Shown here: piece after piece, positions 23,731-35,433 of the stretch
How the letters are laid out: every line of letters begins with the position of its first letter
Numbering within the stretch: the stretch's first letter is position 1
Assembly: GCF_964204865.1 (NCBI RefSeq)
Contig: NC_135264.1
Coordinates: 1,488,001 to 1,552,000, forward strand
DNA length: 64,000 bases
DNA from: Styela clava
Lineage: Eukaryota > Chordata > Ascidiacea > Stolidobranchia > Styelidae
Direction: 5' to 3'
The notes under the pieces: model-generated
Databases searched by the model: none
Told to the model about the DNA's origin: nothing
Seen by the model: only the letters and a program-made list of their open reading frames with translations
Translations under genes and position numbers: made by a program

Positions 23731-23980
23731 TTAAGCATAACCATATGGCACCGCTCAGACAAAATATAATCGAGGCAACAACGAGTTGATAAAAAATATT
23801 TACCAGGAGGTTGTGAAAACATATTGGTGCCCTGGTTTGTAACTATGATGTCAGAATAGGTCTCATGGCGTTCGCTCGTTTTGCGGAATCCCGATCGTCA
23901 GTTCAAGTATTTTGATAAATGCCGGATAGGCATGTAGCAGATAAATGGAAATACGTTTAATAATGCTGCAACTACACTTC
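23731..23980 (+). repeat. 250 bp direct repeat, unit 1 (copy A)
   Basis: The unit starts TTAAGCATAACCATATGGCA and is repeated at 24777-25026 in the same orientation, with about ten differences seen. It ends near GCAACTACACTT. The second unit abuts the right end of a GTCCCG-type hAT remnant. Confidence 0.8.
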
Positions 23981-24412
23981 ATTGCTTCGACAATTTGCAA
24001 AATGTCTGTGGTTTGCTATATATTACTAGCTTTCTATTCAGGGCTGCCATCGATATGAACCCCAAAATAAGGACATCAGGGGAAACATGATAATAAGATA
24101 AGAACGAACGAAATGTATTCATGCCAGTGCAACCCGTGTCTAATAATACTTTGCCTAGAAAGGATTCCTCCAGCAGTTCTTTATTCCTAGAAACAACCTG
24201 TTCCATCTCACTTTTAAGTTGTATTTTGATTCAGGTTACACGAACTGATTTTGGCCGGTAGGCTATTGTTTTGTCATTGTGTCAATTAATTTGCTGTTAT
24301 TACGTAATGAGTGCGCGTAGCAATCAAGGAGGTTGTAAAATATCATTTCTAGCAAATCAGTCATTCGAATTGACCAACCTAAGGGGTTGGTATTAGAGCC
24401 TCTACCCATAAA

Positions 24413-24776
24413 TAGGGTTACCATATTTTTGTGACCTTAAATCGGGACACCTTCAAAGACCACAGCTGTGATTTTTTTCAACTTTAAATTTGACGATTTT
24501 ACATTAGGGGGGCATTTAAAACCATCACGGCTGTCTTCATTGGCCATTTTGTCATCGAGACGCTGTCTGTCTAAATATCGGTAAAGTTCGAAACGTTAAG
24601 CACTCTTTTGGCGTACGGGGCTTACACAACAACAGTATCAAGAACATGTTAATTGGTAATGTTCGTGTATCATGCTGACTGGCTGAACGCCAATGCGGGA
24701 CTTTTTTCTGACCGGTCGGGACGCCGGTACAAGGTTTTTCAAAAGTGGGACTGTCCCGCCTAAAACGGGACGTATG
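24413..24776. mobile_element. hAT-type remnant with GTCCCG motifs (copy A)
   Basis: The left end reads TAGGGTTACCATATTTTTGT, with ATCGGGACACC just inside. The right part reads GGGACTGTCCCG then CGGGACGTATG. This arrangement is common in small hAT relatives across animals. No target duplication can be defined, and no protein is encoded. Copy B differs inside the right end (58,950-58,982). Confidence 0.6.
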
Positions 24777-25026
24777 TTAAGCATAGCCATATGGCACCGC
24801 TTAGACAAAATATAATCGAGGCAACAACGAGTTGATAAAAAGTATTTACCAGGAGGTTGTGAAAACATATTGGTGCCTTGGTTTGTAACTATGATGTCAG
24901 TATAGGTCTCATGGCGTTCGCTCGTTTTGCGGAATCCCGAACGTCAGTTCAAGTATTTTGATAAATGCTGGATAGGCATGTAGCAGATAAATGGAAATAC
25001 GTTTTATAATGCTGCAACTACACTTT
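24777..25026 (+). repeat. 250 bp direct repeat, unit 2 (copy A)
   Basis: Second unit of the direct repeat at 23731-23980. It is followed by unrelated sequence, so this is a local segmental copy rather than a tandem array. Confidence 0.8.
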
Positions 25027-27974
25027 AATTGAAGTTCAGATTGTGGAATTGCAGCACTCGTTTCAAAATATTGTTTGTTTTCACCCGTTCGCCTGGGAGA
25101 ACTTAAGGAGCAAAATGGGAGCACAACGATGTTTACACTTGTGACAATTTTCAACGTCTCGCACGAATTTCTCGAGTTACAACTCCTGAAATAATGAAAA
25201 ATCAGACAGCCTACAAACTGAATTTTCTTTGGGCCTGTCCCGTAAATGCCGTCACATAATACAGTATAACGATGCTGCATTACAAAGTATATGTAATGCG
25301 GGACTTCATTCAGGTTTAGCAGTAATTCTGCCACTAAATACAATACTCTCTTTGGCCATTATAATACGGGATTGCTCTACTACAGCCAGCTTATCTCAGT
25401 CACAACTTGTCTTGTTAGTCTTAAGAAATCGCCTATTCCAACCGGGGAACAATTCCCACACCACCCCTTCAGAGAGGAATTTTGCATTTGCTATAGTACT
25501 ACTAATATTTTTTAGTTTTTTTTATTACTATAATACTTATACGGAGGGTTACCATATTTTTGTAACTTCGAAACGGGACGCCTCCAAAGATAACGACCTA
25601 TTAGATGTGATTTTGTAACTTTGTCATTTCCGATTTTATTACATACGCCTACATTTAAAGATATCCCGGCTGTCTTCATTGACCATAACTGTCATCGAAA
25701 GTTCATGCGCATATTCTCTGTCCAAATATCCGGTTCAGTTCACAAAAATAGGAAGGAATTGACGTTTAACGATACTTATAATTCAAATTTAGATTTTTTA
25801 CCGGTAGCATTTAATAACTTGGCAATATTTTGGCATTTCATTGGTGAATGAATCGATTTATTCCAACTCTCCGTGCACTCAACTTTCGTTGGGCAATTTG
25901 GCATTTGACTCCATTTATATTCAGCTTGGCGAAATCTTTTTTGTCTTTATATTAAATACTGTTCACTCTTGTATGGGAATTTTTTATGAAATTAAAAAAA
26001 TGGTCTGGGAAACAATTCTCATTTTTTATCACAATTCCTATCTTTCATTATAATTTATTGATTTTAATTTATTTATGTAATACGTTCGCTAACAATATAT
26101 GGGGATAACAACGAAACAAACACAATACGCATTCAGTAAGTATGCCAGTATACGCAAGTATACGTAAAAGGTTAAATTCTATGAACAGTATATACAGTGT
26201 CACAAAGGCAAACGTAAAAAAAACAATATTTCTCGTGTCTTGAGCTATTTTAAGCTAAAACATCAAAATTTGGTTTTTGTTCGATAGCGGCAGCATCAGG
26301 CGCGGCCAGATTGAATTACCCAATGGGTCGGATTTGAGTCGCGGGCCGTAGTGTTCCCATATCAGGTCCATAGACATTCTGATTTTTAGGTATTGCAGGA
26401 ATTAGAATCCGAGTAGTACCTGCCAGACTTTGGAAATCATCACAAATGTAAACATCGTTTTGCTCTCACTTTTTTCCTCAATTTCTTTCAGATAGACAAG
26501 CGTAAACAAACAATTTTGACAATTTTCGACGTCTGTCACGAATATTTCAAATTCTAATTCTCGAAATAACGAAAAATCAGAATTACAGACTGTATATACA
26601 CCAGTGGTGTATGCTTTTCGAGTATAGGCCGGCCCCCTTTCCGATAGAATTTGCCCAGGCCTATTTCCACAATTACTTAATGCTGTATAATGGTGGGATA
26701 TATCACCTTGTGAATATTAAAATTGACTCTGAAAGTCCTGGTTCAAATTTGATCACCAGGGCAGCCTCCCGCAGACGCAACTAGGTTTGCTGGACTACAA
26801 AATTTGCTTAACCAATTATCTGTGAATACGACGTTTGGGTAAGAAGCCATTCGGCTGCTGAATTATCCATGTCCATGACGTCACAAATCCCCAATAACTA
26901 GCTTGTTCGAGGCGAACAACGCACGTGATAAGATCAATAGCCAAAAATTTCGTACCTGCAAGTGCAACTACTAGAAAGCTTATGTTAATTAAAGGTGCGA
27001 CCAGTGGTTTCACCCAGTTGTTTGTATTCACCCCTACTGTGTTAAAGGTTGCACACTCCCGTTATAGATCGCTGGGAAAGTCGTTAAATGCGCTGACTTG
27101 TATTGCGCTCCCATGTAGTTTGAACTGAAATGTTGTTTGTTTTTGATTGCGGAGCAAGATAAGAAATGATAGAGTGGTCACAGATGAAAACCATGCGCGT
27201 TCAATTTTAGCGTGAACTCTGAATTTACCGCAGACGCAAATTCACTCAATCCTCTTGTTATTTTATTTTTGAAATTGTAGAAGATATTGGTTTTAATTCA
27301 CATAGTAGAAATTCTGCATATTCTGTAACTAGCGTTTTGCCTCTTTCCTATTTACAATATATTACTTATATAAGTGTAAAATTGCCTGAAAAACAGACAG
27401 CCACAAGCTTTGCTTCTGATAGTAAAAACGATCCTTCCAACGACAAACGTTGTCAAATACAAGTTCACGGTTGCGCTACACTGTCGCCATATTAATTTAT
27501 TTTTTCATTTGACGTGTGATTTTTCCTCATGTCACGTTCGGATTTCTTATTTATGTAAGAAAAGCATAAATAAGCACAGCGGAATGCTCATCTCGGGCAA
27601 GATGTCGAAGAATCTTGATAGCTCTCAAATTACCTGGAAAACTAAATTGCGATGGTTCGAACGCTTGGCCGCGATTTAAGATGCGCAAACTTCTTTGGAG
27701 CGTAGTGTTAAGCCAAAGGATAAGCACCGCTAATCGAATTCCGTGATCAGTCAATTTTTCGCAATGTCTGGTTGATTCATGCCGGTCCGTTATAGATTCC
27801 ACGTAATCTTCTAATGGTGGTCATCCAAATCATCTGTTCGCAAATTGTGCTAATGTCGTCCGTGTTTGTGTTAGGTTTTTTTTATTTCTATTTCGCAAGA
27901 AAAATGACAACAAGAACAACAACAGCAGCATAATAACAAAGCGTGTAACAAATCATTATAACACTCCTGTAAAC

Positions 27975-28421
27975 ATAGTATATATATGAATAAGTATTAA
28001 AATTTAGGTATTGTTTGCATTTTTCAACTACCCACAGAATGACAAGGAGATTAACCCAGGTAATAGGTGCAAAATTACTGTTTGGAAAGAAGTAACCAAG
28101 CGCCTCTTTAACAGAGAATTGGGAATTAATTCGGCTCTGAATGTTTTCCTCAGAGCATCCGCTCCTCGGTCATTCTGATTTTTGTGCATCAACTACAGAT
28201 CCAGTTTCCATAAATTTATGATGAATTGCACAAATTTTTTGTCGTGTAGGAGCCGAATTGATTACAAATTCTCTGTTAAAGAAGCACTGGGTTCGTCTTA
28301 TTTATATGCTTTTCGCCAAACAGCACTTTGCACCTCATTTCTTGGGCAATCCCCTTGTCATTCTGTGAGTTTTTAAAAAATGCAAACAATACCTAAATTT
28401 TACTACATATACTATATTTTC
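27975..28421. repeat. ~447 bp foldback element upstream of lipocalin gene (copy A)
   Basis: Outer arms match across TTTAGGTATTGTTTGCATTT, then CACAGAATGACAAGG, and inner blocks match at CTCTTTAACAGAGAATT. The divergence between arms shows an old inverted repeat. It ends about 150 bp before the lipocalin start codon, so it lies in the promoter region. Confidence 0.75.
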
Positions 28422-28534
28422 TAAAGAAATGAATGCTTTATGATGAGTACCTTAAAATCAAATCTAAATTAAAAGTGTATACTTACTTTTGAGACACCCT
28501 GCTGTATTTGTTAGTGCAGAACATAAGTCATTCG

Positions 28535-28542
28535 CATAAAAG
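28535..28542 (+). promoter_or_regulatory. Possible TATA-like box of lipocalin gene
   Basis: CATAAAAG lies about 30 nt before the ATG at 28570. That is too close for a typical leader plus start site unless the 5' UTR is very short. It is kept in copy B. Confidence 0.2.
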
Positions 28543-28569
28543 TAAAACTCATATTCCGTACATGTAAGC

Positions 28570-30452
28570 ATGATTTTGAGCGTTGAATTACTTATACTAA
28601 TGGTATCCATAGCATTGACATCAACTGTAGCCGAATCACAGATATGTTATCTTCCCCGGGCTATGGAACTTAACGTTGAAAAGGTAAATTAGAGATAAAT
28701 CTAGAATTTAGACTGATTTTATTCGGCTATCTGTTTTTGTTGTTCTAATTATGCAAAACATGGCCTATGTTAGGTAAATATTGAACTGCAATACCTCTCA
28801 ATCCGTTATTAGTCAAAGCCATTTTTGTGTATCGTGTAATAAATAATAATTAACCCAAGTAAACTCATCTCTGTATTTTTTCCTATTTTATAGCTAATAC
28901 AAACTACGTGGTATTCCGGACTGCGAACGGATGATATAGCGTCTATGCTTTCTTGTGTCAGATTCAGTAATTTCACGTCCACGGAATCAGGGTTCAAGGT
29001 TATTACAGAGGAACAGGGTGTCAGGTAAGAAGGTTCAATTGAATTTGCAATAAACGCGAAAAAGGAAAATTGATTTGTTGCAAAAGTGTTACGCTGCTTA
29101 AATTGTTTAATTAATGTATGCAAAATTTGGAATGATATACAAGCTATTAATTTTAATATTCAATATTTACAAAGTATTCAATATTTTGTGTGTATATATA
29201 TATATTTTCGAGATATGTATATATAAATATATTTACTATCTGAATCAAAATTATTTAATACATTTTTAAGTTTTAAATATCCCCAAATTTATATTTCTAG
29301 CGGCTTGGTTAGATCGTGTTAATTTTTTTTTTTTCATAAGTGTTTAATTAATTTAATTTTAATTAAGACACATATTAAATCACCACAGAAAATAAAGCCC
29401 TAAGCCCTGATCTGACTTTTCGCGCATTTTTCTTATTAACATTTGTTGCTTTATTAAACACACATGCATTTTTAGAATACTTTCACGAAGGGCACGTAAA
29501 AATGAACGGACTTGATAGCGAAACCGTCATGGATATGGGTAAATATATAAAAACATGTTCAGCTTTAATATAATTTTAAAACTGAATCATTGTTTATGCT
29601 GCAATAAAGTGAATTTACTTCGATTTTTTTTTATATCAGACAACTTCCTAACCAATGGCAATTCTGTTTACCTGACTGACTACGAAAATTATTTGACACT
29701 TTTCCTTTGTCCGTCGAACGGAATAGCTGATAAAGGTATGAAAAGGGTCATCCTACCTAAAAATCGTAGAAATAATCGGTGTCCATAAAGTCACTTTACA
29801 ATTTTAATTTTGTTATGGAGTCATTCCTCAATATATTTTAACCAGTTTGTTGTTTTTCAATTAGTAATTGTTTAAATGTTTTTACTTTATTCAATACATC
29901 TGTGTGGGCTAAGACAATATATGACATCGATAAATTCCCTCTGCAATTTTAAATTTTTTTAAGACTTTATGGACACCCTATAGGAATATAAAATACATTC
30001 TGTGACAAAGATAGAAGTACCCGTACCTATTGCAAATCAAATCAACAGCTCAAATTATTCGGTTCCGCGTTAGCCAACAGACGAAATACTTGAAGGAGAA
30101 CAGTACGCTCGATGAATCAAAACGTTTTATTCTCTATCTATCTTGGAAATAAATCTATATCATTTAAGTTTCGTGTATGTATCGTCTGATGATATCAGGG
30201 TATTAACGCAGAAACTAATTTTTCAATGACATAATGAGATCGCAATGTGAGAAAATATATAATAGATTGAACGGAGTAGGGCATACAAATATTAATACTT
30301 ACATTTTCCGTTTTTCAGAGCATCGTATGATTCGTGGATTTTTTCCAAGTCCAAATCCTACTTTGTCACAGGTTGCAGCTTTCATTAATGCTCTTCATGA
30401 AATCGGAATATTTGCCAAGTTTTATGCCTCTACGTGTTCTGAAATATATTAG
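28570..30452 (+). CDS. Secreted lipocalin (apolipoprotein D-like), five exons, copy A
   Basis: Lipocalins are secreted eight-stranded barrels that carry small hydrophobic ligands. Exons are 28570-28683, 28894-29017 (or -29024), 29476-29538, 29640-29735 and 30319-30452, about 176 codons. Residues 1-22 (MILSVELLILMVSIALTSTV) form a signal peptide. Next come a Cys, the barrel-start motif TTWYSGLRT in place of the usual GxWY, a second Cys (MLSCVRF), the conserved YLTDYENYLTLFLC strand with the TDY signature and third Cys, and a C-terminal helix ending ASTCSEIY. The four Cys match the two disulfides of apolipoprotein D. The strong exon 2 donor (CAG|GTAAGA, 29025) gives the wrong phase for exon 3. 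A weaker GTGTCA donor at 29018 restores it, so the exon 2 end is uncertain. Confidence 0.85.
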
Positions 30453-30599
30453 TGTCATGAGAAATAACAAACAAATCAATCAGAAATGTGTCATATATTA
30501 TTCCAGAAAGGTCAAATTCGATGAATGTTTTTTATTATTATTATTCAGAAAATCATATATCAATGTTATTACAGTGTTGATATGACTTTTGAAAAATGG

Positions 30600-30605
30600 A
30601 ATAAA
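30600..30605 (+). promoter_or_regulatory. Polyadenylation signal of lipocalin gene
   Basis: AATAAA lies 148 nt after the lipocalin stop, on the same strand, with no closer signal seen. Confidence 0.5.
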
Positions 30606-33600
30606 TTTACTTGTCTGTGTAAAAGTTTGTTACATGGATAGATTTACCGATACGGTTTCTATGTTGATTTTGTTTTATTTCGAAAATATTTTAGATCGAT
30701 TTACGCATTAGTGTTAGTAACACATTAACAGTTATATTTTTTCACCATTTCTTGTGTATATTATAGGGGAAATAAACAGACAAGTGCCCAACTTGAAAAA
30801 ATCTGAATATTATTTTTTGTGACATAATCCTGTTTGAAATTGAACTACTGCAAGTGCTATTTTTCATACTCAGGACCGGATTTACCATTACGTATAGGGT
30901 AGGCTGAGGCTTGCGGGACACAAAATTCAATTTCGATACATAGTTTTTGATATGGTTTAACGTATATACCGGGGAAGCTGATCCAATGAAATGCCTGCCA
31001 TTGTCTTTAACCAGACACAGGGTCAATAGTTTGGATTTCATCAAAGTAAACTGTTTATTCATATACCTACAGAATTTCTCTATAACAGGGTTTTTGTTAT
31101 ATTGAGCCGCGCCTACTTCAATTGTTAAAATGATAAAAAGCAGTATTATTGACTAATGTATATAAAAATAAATCCGATGCAATGATTCTGATTGTAACAG
31201 CGATTATTCACGATAAAAATGCTATCACAAATCATATTCGGTAAGTTTGGTGCATTACAAAATGTCAGGAAAATAATCACCCAAGTCGTGATATGATTAT
31301 TAAGAAACTTGTTTTCATGCGTTTAGTTCTGTTAGCATTAAAAAATAAAGTTATATAGCTTTGTTTACCACAGCACAACTTTTACTGGGAAGTGCTTCAA
31401 TTTATGCACTATCGCTTGTCACTAGACCCCAATTTCATGGAAGATTTGAAAAAATAAACTCAAGTATTGATCAGCCTAGTTTTCAGTAAATCAGCGTTTA
31501 AAATGTTGGCATATCATTCAAAATGTTCAATCCCAACTCATCACCAATATAATTTTATAGATATAGACAAAATTGAAAGGCATTCCCATACTTACAGTTG
31601 TTGATTCAAAGTCTTCGTGAGCGCATAACCCAATAAAGCATTATGCAAATATAGATGTTGCTTGATACATGGACGTGAATACCGCATTTGGAACTATATT
31701 TATCTGATCCATATGTTATCCACGTTCGCTTTGTTGTCACGCTTGGCAGTAGCACCCAATTGAAAAAGTGCGTTGTCGTTATGCATGCCGCGTTGCGTTA
31801 TGATTAACAGTTATCAAGGTATCGAATTTCAAAAATAAATTCACTCATTTAATACACATTGTAAATTAATTTGAAATTAGACAAAAACAAGCGTCAGTGT
31901 TAGTGGGCGTATTTCCCAACTGATAAATGCATTAAAACATATTCTAAACAAAATTAGATATTGTAGGACTAGAGATATTTGTGAACAGCAACACCATCGA
32001 TTGATTCCAGCTTCAAGTGTATATGGGAACTGTTTTGATACAAGTTTGATACACTGTTTTGATACATATGCGTGAAGAAAAGACATGTTACGAATTGAAA
32101 AATTCATTTCCGCGTTTACTCCTACTGTTTTCGTGACTACTTATATACACTGAATCTTGTAAATATTGATTATGATCATAAACCATTGGAGCCCGCAATA
32201 GAAAAAAATGGTCTATAATCTAGATTCTAGATTGCATTACTGTTTGAATATACAATATAAAGCTAGTAATATATAACAAACCACAGACCTGATGTTTTGC
32301 AAATTGCCACAGCAATGAACGGAAGCGAAAGAAATTGAAGGAAAGTAAGCAGGCGTTTCAAGAAATAATAATTTAGGAGTAAAATTGTATATCACCGAAT
32401 ATAATGTAATTGCTACTATACGGTATTACGATATGACTTATGTGTACACCAGAGTTGGATCAATTACATTAATTCAGTTCAATTACACTTACTCCCTTAA
32501 ATGTTTCAATTACATTATATTTACAATAACTCCATGCAAAAAATATCAAATTACATATACAGTTATAACATTTTGGTTCGTATTTACATTTTCCCTTGCT
32601 CAAAAACTGTTGGATTGCACTTCATGAAGATTAGACTGCGAAAAGTTTCTGAACCCAATAAATTTCTTCTTGCCGTAAAAAAGTTAACCGCAATTGAAAA
32701 AAGTCTTTCTGACGGGGCTGATGTTGCTGTGTTCACTCATTCTGAAACTCACGATGATATTATTATTAACCTCCAACTTGGGTCTAAAATGAAGTATAAA
32801 CTGTGCAATATATCTTGGAGATGCTGTACTCGTACATGTGGTCAATTATCGCGTCAATATTGATCATATTTCATGAACATCACAAAAAGCTGAAATGCGA
32901 TAGATCTTCGGATACAGAGATGAAGCCAGTTAAGCTTGTCTAAATATATATAATATTTTATTCATTCTCCACGCGTATGTGTTTTACCATTTTGGTAGAA
33001 AGGAATATAACTAAAGATTTGACTACAATGTCTTGACCTAATTTAGAATATATAGATTTTTTCAAATTGCATTTTCGCAATGCAATATGTTGAAACCATT
33101 TATTTCTATTGATTATTTCAACCACATCCTATCACCAAATATTTCATCATATGCTATTACTTTTCTTACCTCATGAAGTCGTTTGCTTGAATTCCTTCCT
33201 GATAAGTCCTGATAAACGTTGTGTCTTAATGTGTCTCGTTAGATTGTATATTGTGAAGTTTATAGGGCAGTTCCTAACACAAGAGCTGTGTGTGCATCTC
33301 TTTGCGATACGTAAGTCCGCCAAACGTCGATAACAAAAATTGCGAGGTATAAAAAAAATTAACTGGTCACAAGGCAAACACCTTTCGTTCAATTGTTTGT
33401 TCAATGCTATTTATTATAATACACTATAAATCTCCATTTGGTCACATCAATATCTTGAACTTGATTATCCTAGGACCTTGGTATTTCATATTCACAGAAC
33501 AAAATATTTAAGCTTGTGCATTCGTCAATCAGGTAGGTATGAGATTAGCATTATTTATGCCTGGATTTTAAACCATCGATTCCTAAAGATAATTAAAATA

Positions 33601-35433
33601 GATTTTGCTGTAGTTCTACCAGAGTAATCGCTCAGATTTAAACGAATATTAGACTCGTATATATAATATATCGTTTAAACTATACTATAAATATGCCAAT
33701 ATCGTGATTCTTCGTGTTGGCAATGCTACCGCTGGATTACAATACGAACAATATTGCACAACTTTCCGATTTCTATACACTTTGGTTTCTTATATTAGAT
33801 AATTCTTTCTAGTCTTATCTATTAACTAGAAGATGAATATTCGGCATGGTACCATAACTAATGGATTATTGGTCAAATTAAATTCATATAATTCTAATTT
33901 ATATAGCAAGTTATGAAGATGTACAACTGTTTTAACTTGTATCCAATAAATGTGACTCTATGGGAAGCATGCGGTGCAATATCAGATTGATATTTAGTTA
34001 TCTTAGGGATTAGCTGAATATGTCAGAAATCCTCAAGTGCGTCGTACAATTCAAGCATTCGATTCAGCGACGCGACTGGACTGCTCGAAGTTTGAGTATT
34101 TGTATTTTTTATTGCAGCATAATTCAGACAACCAAGAGTTCACAATTAAGTGACAAACTATCCTTCATAATTTAACTCAAGGTAAAAGAAAATATCACAG
34201 TGTTGTCCTTGGTTGTCTTGATAACCCCTTTCTCATTTTTGCAATATTGAGTTGATGGAACATTGCAGTCAAATCATGTTCCTAAATTGTAAACTGGTTT
34301 TGACAAGCGTCTCAGGTCTGTGTCACAGTCAATTCCGATTTGTATTTATATCATGTTGTAGAATGTAGATCAAACATGGCATGTTGACGGAAGTGGTTGA
34401 CAGCTTTTTCGCAAATTTATGTGTAGCGCATGAATACAATGCTCGCTTGGTTGATGGAGAAGCTTGTTTTTCAGATACGTCAAGAATTAGTACAGACGCA
34501 GTTCCATAGAAACCCTAGTACAAGTGTTTGAAACAGAATTCCTGATGACATCGCACAATCGTCCTATAAATATAAAGTTATGAAGCACTTTTCAACTATA
34601 AAGACATTCTTTATGCGTAACTGAATGTAGCTTTTCTTCGTGGGTGTAATCTTCAGCACTTCTCGTCTGTATTTCTAAAAATCATGATTGCAGAGATATC
34701 TTACGTTAACCAAATGTCTAATATTCAGCTACCTATATCGCAAAACTCCGTACTATAGTCTGAATATGCAACAAATATATATAGATACAATTGACAAAAC
34801 TCAATGTTTGCCATTATACCATTTTGAAGTGTTGGCATTTGATTCGCTATATGCATGAACATGCCCGAATATAGTTGCGAGATGTAATGGTAAAAATATT
34901 CAATTGTTTTAATTCAAATTCCACCACTAACAACAGTAACTTGTTTTCACAAACTCATATAACGATAATTATTGCCACTTGGCAAAACACGGTAATTCAG
35001 ACTCATCCCAAACATGTACCTAACACAAATAAAATGATGTATAATAACATACTCACATTTATCCATTTGAAAGTCTCAAGCATAGACAGTGATATTGCAG
35101 GATGATAACTAGATGCTGACAATATGTTGTTCACGGGTTCATCCTCGCAGCAGAGATGTCAACAGATGTAAGTGCTATGTTGTTTACATTTTCTATCGCC
35201 CAATCAATACCGATAAGCCAGATTTTAATGACTAATTTAACCCTAATTACTTCGTTTTGCTTTGTTTATTTTGTTATTAACCAGCACAAACCAAGGCAGA
35301 TAAGCAATATTATAGATGTGATCTACAAGTGGACCACCGTTCATTATGCTCGTCGATATTAACACTATTTAGTATTTAATGTACATAATATAATATCAGA
35401 ATTACAGTGCAAAGCTGTTTACACTCTTTTTTA
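30606..35433. other. Region after lipocalin gene, end of copy A
   Basis: No recognised gene. Around 30,874-30,960, a stretch beginning GGACCGGATTTACCATTACG resembles the end of a common hAT family. A possible exon at 32625-32864 is listed separately. The rest is AT-rich with short random open frames. The counterpart in copy B lies beyond the window, so conservation cannot be used. Confidence 0.5.
32625..32864 (+). other. Unrecognised open frame, possible exon
   Basis: From an ATG at 32625, about 79 codons to a TGA at 32862 have a more protein-like composition than the surroundings. A lysine-rich amphipathic start (KVSEPNKFLLAVKKLTAIEK) is followed by an acidic stretch (SDGADVAVFTHSETHDD), then Cys-rich residues. 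It is not bounded by obvious splice sites. I do not recognise the family. It may be an exon, a pseudogene fragment or chance. Confidence 0.25.

Larger units (their letters stand above)
23174..27974. other. Repeat-rich intergenic region (copy A)
   Basis: No gene was recognised. It contains a 250 bp direct repeat and fragments of hAT elements with GGGTTACCATATTTTTGT ends (24413 and 25544) and GTCCCG-rich interiors. Open frames of 60-144 codons occur on both strands, but they lack domains and coincide with these repeats. The region is almost identical to 57378-62179, so conservation between copies is not informative about coding. Confidence 0.5.
7812..35433. repeat. Large tandem duplication, copy A
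   Basis: Sequence from 7812 onward is matched by sequence from 35434 onward, in the same orientation and order. The start offset is 27,622 bp, growing to about 34.2 kb because copy B carries extra insertions. Copy A contains the hairpin, the hAT-split BTB pseudogene, the DTC exons and the whole lipocalin gene. The junction at 7812/35434 shows only a few bases of shared sequence (AACTGCGG). An assembly made of two unmerged haplotypes would look the same. Confidence 0.9.

Noticed and set aside
23979-24206. Minus-strand frame with DTGCT, reminiscent of a retroelement aspartic protease
   Set aside because: The motif alone is too short, and neighbouring residues do not continue the protease fold or a reverse transcriptase.
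24909-25343. 144-codon minus-strand open frame and overlapping 129-codon plus-strand frame at 25229
   Set aside because: No domain, no splice signals, overlap on opposite strands, and association with hAT remnants. Their conservation in copy B is uninformative because the whole region is nearly identical.
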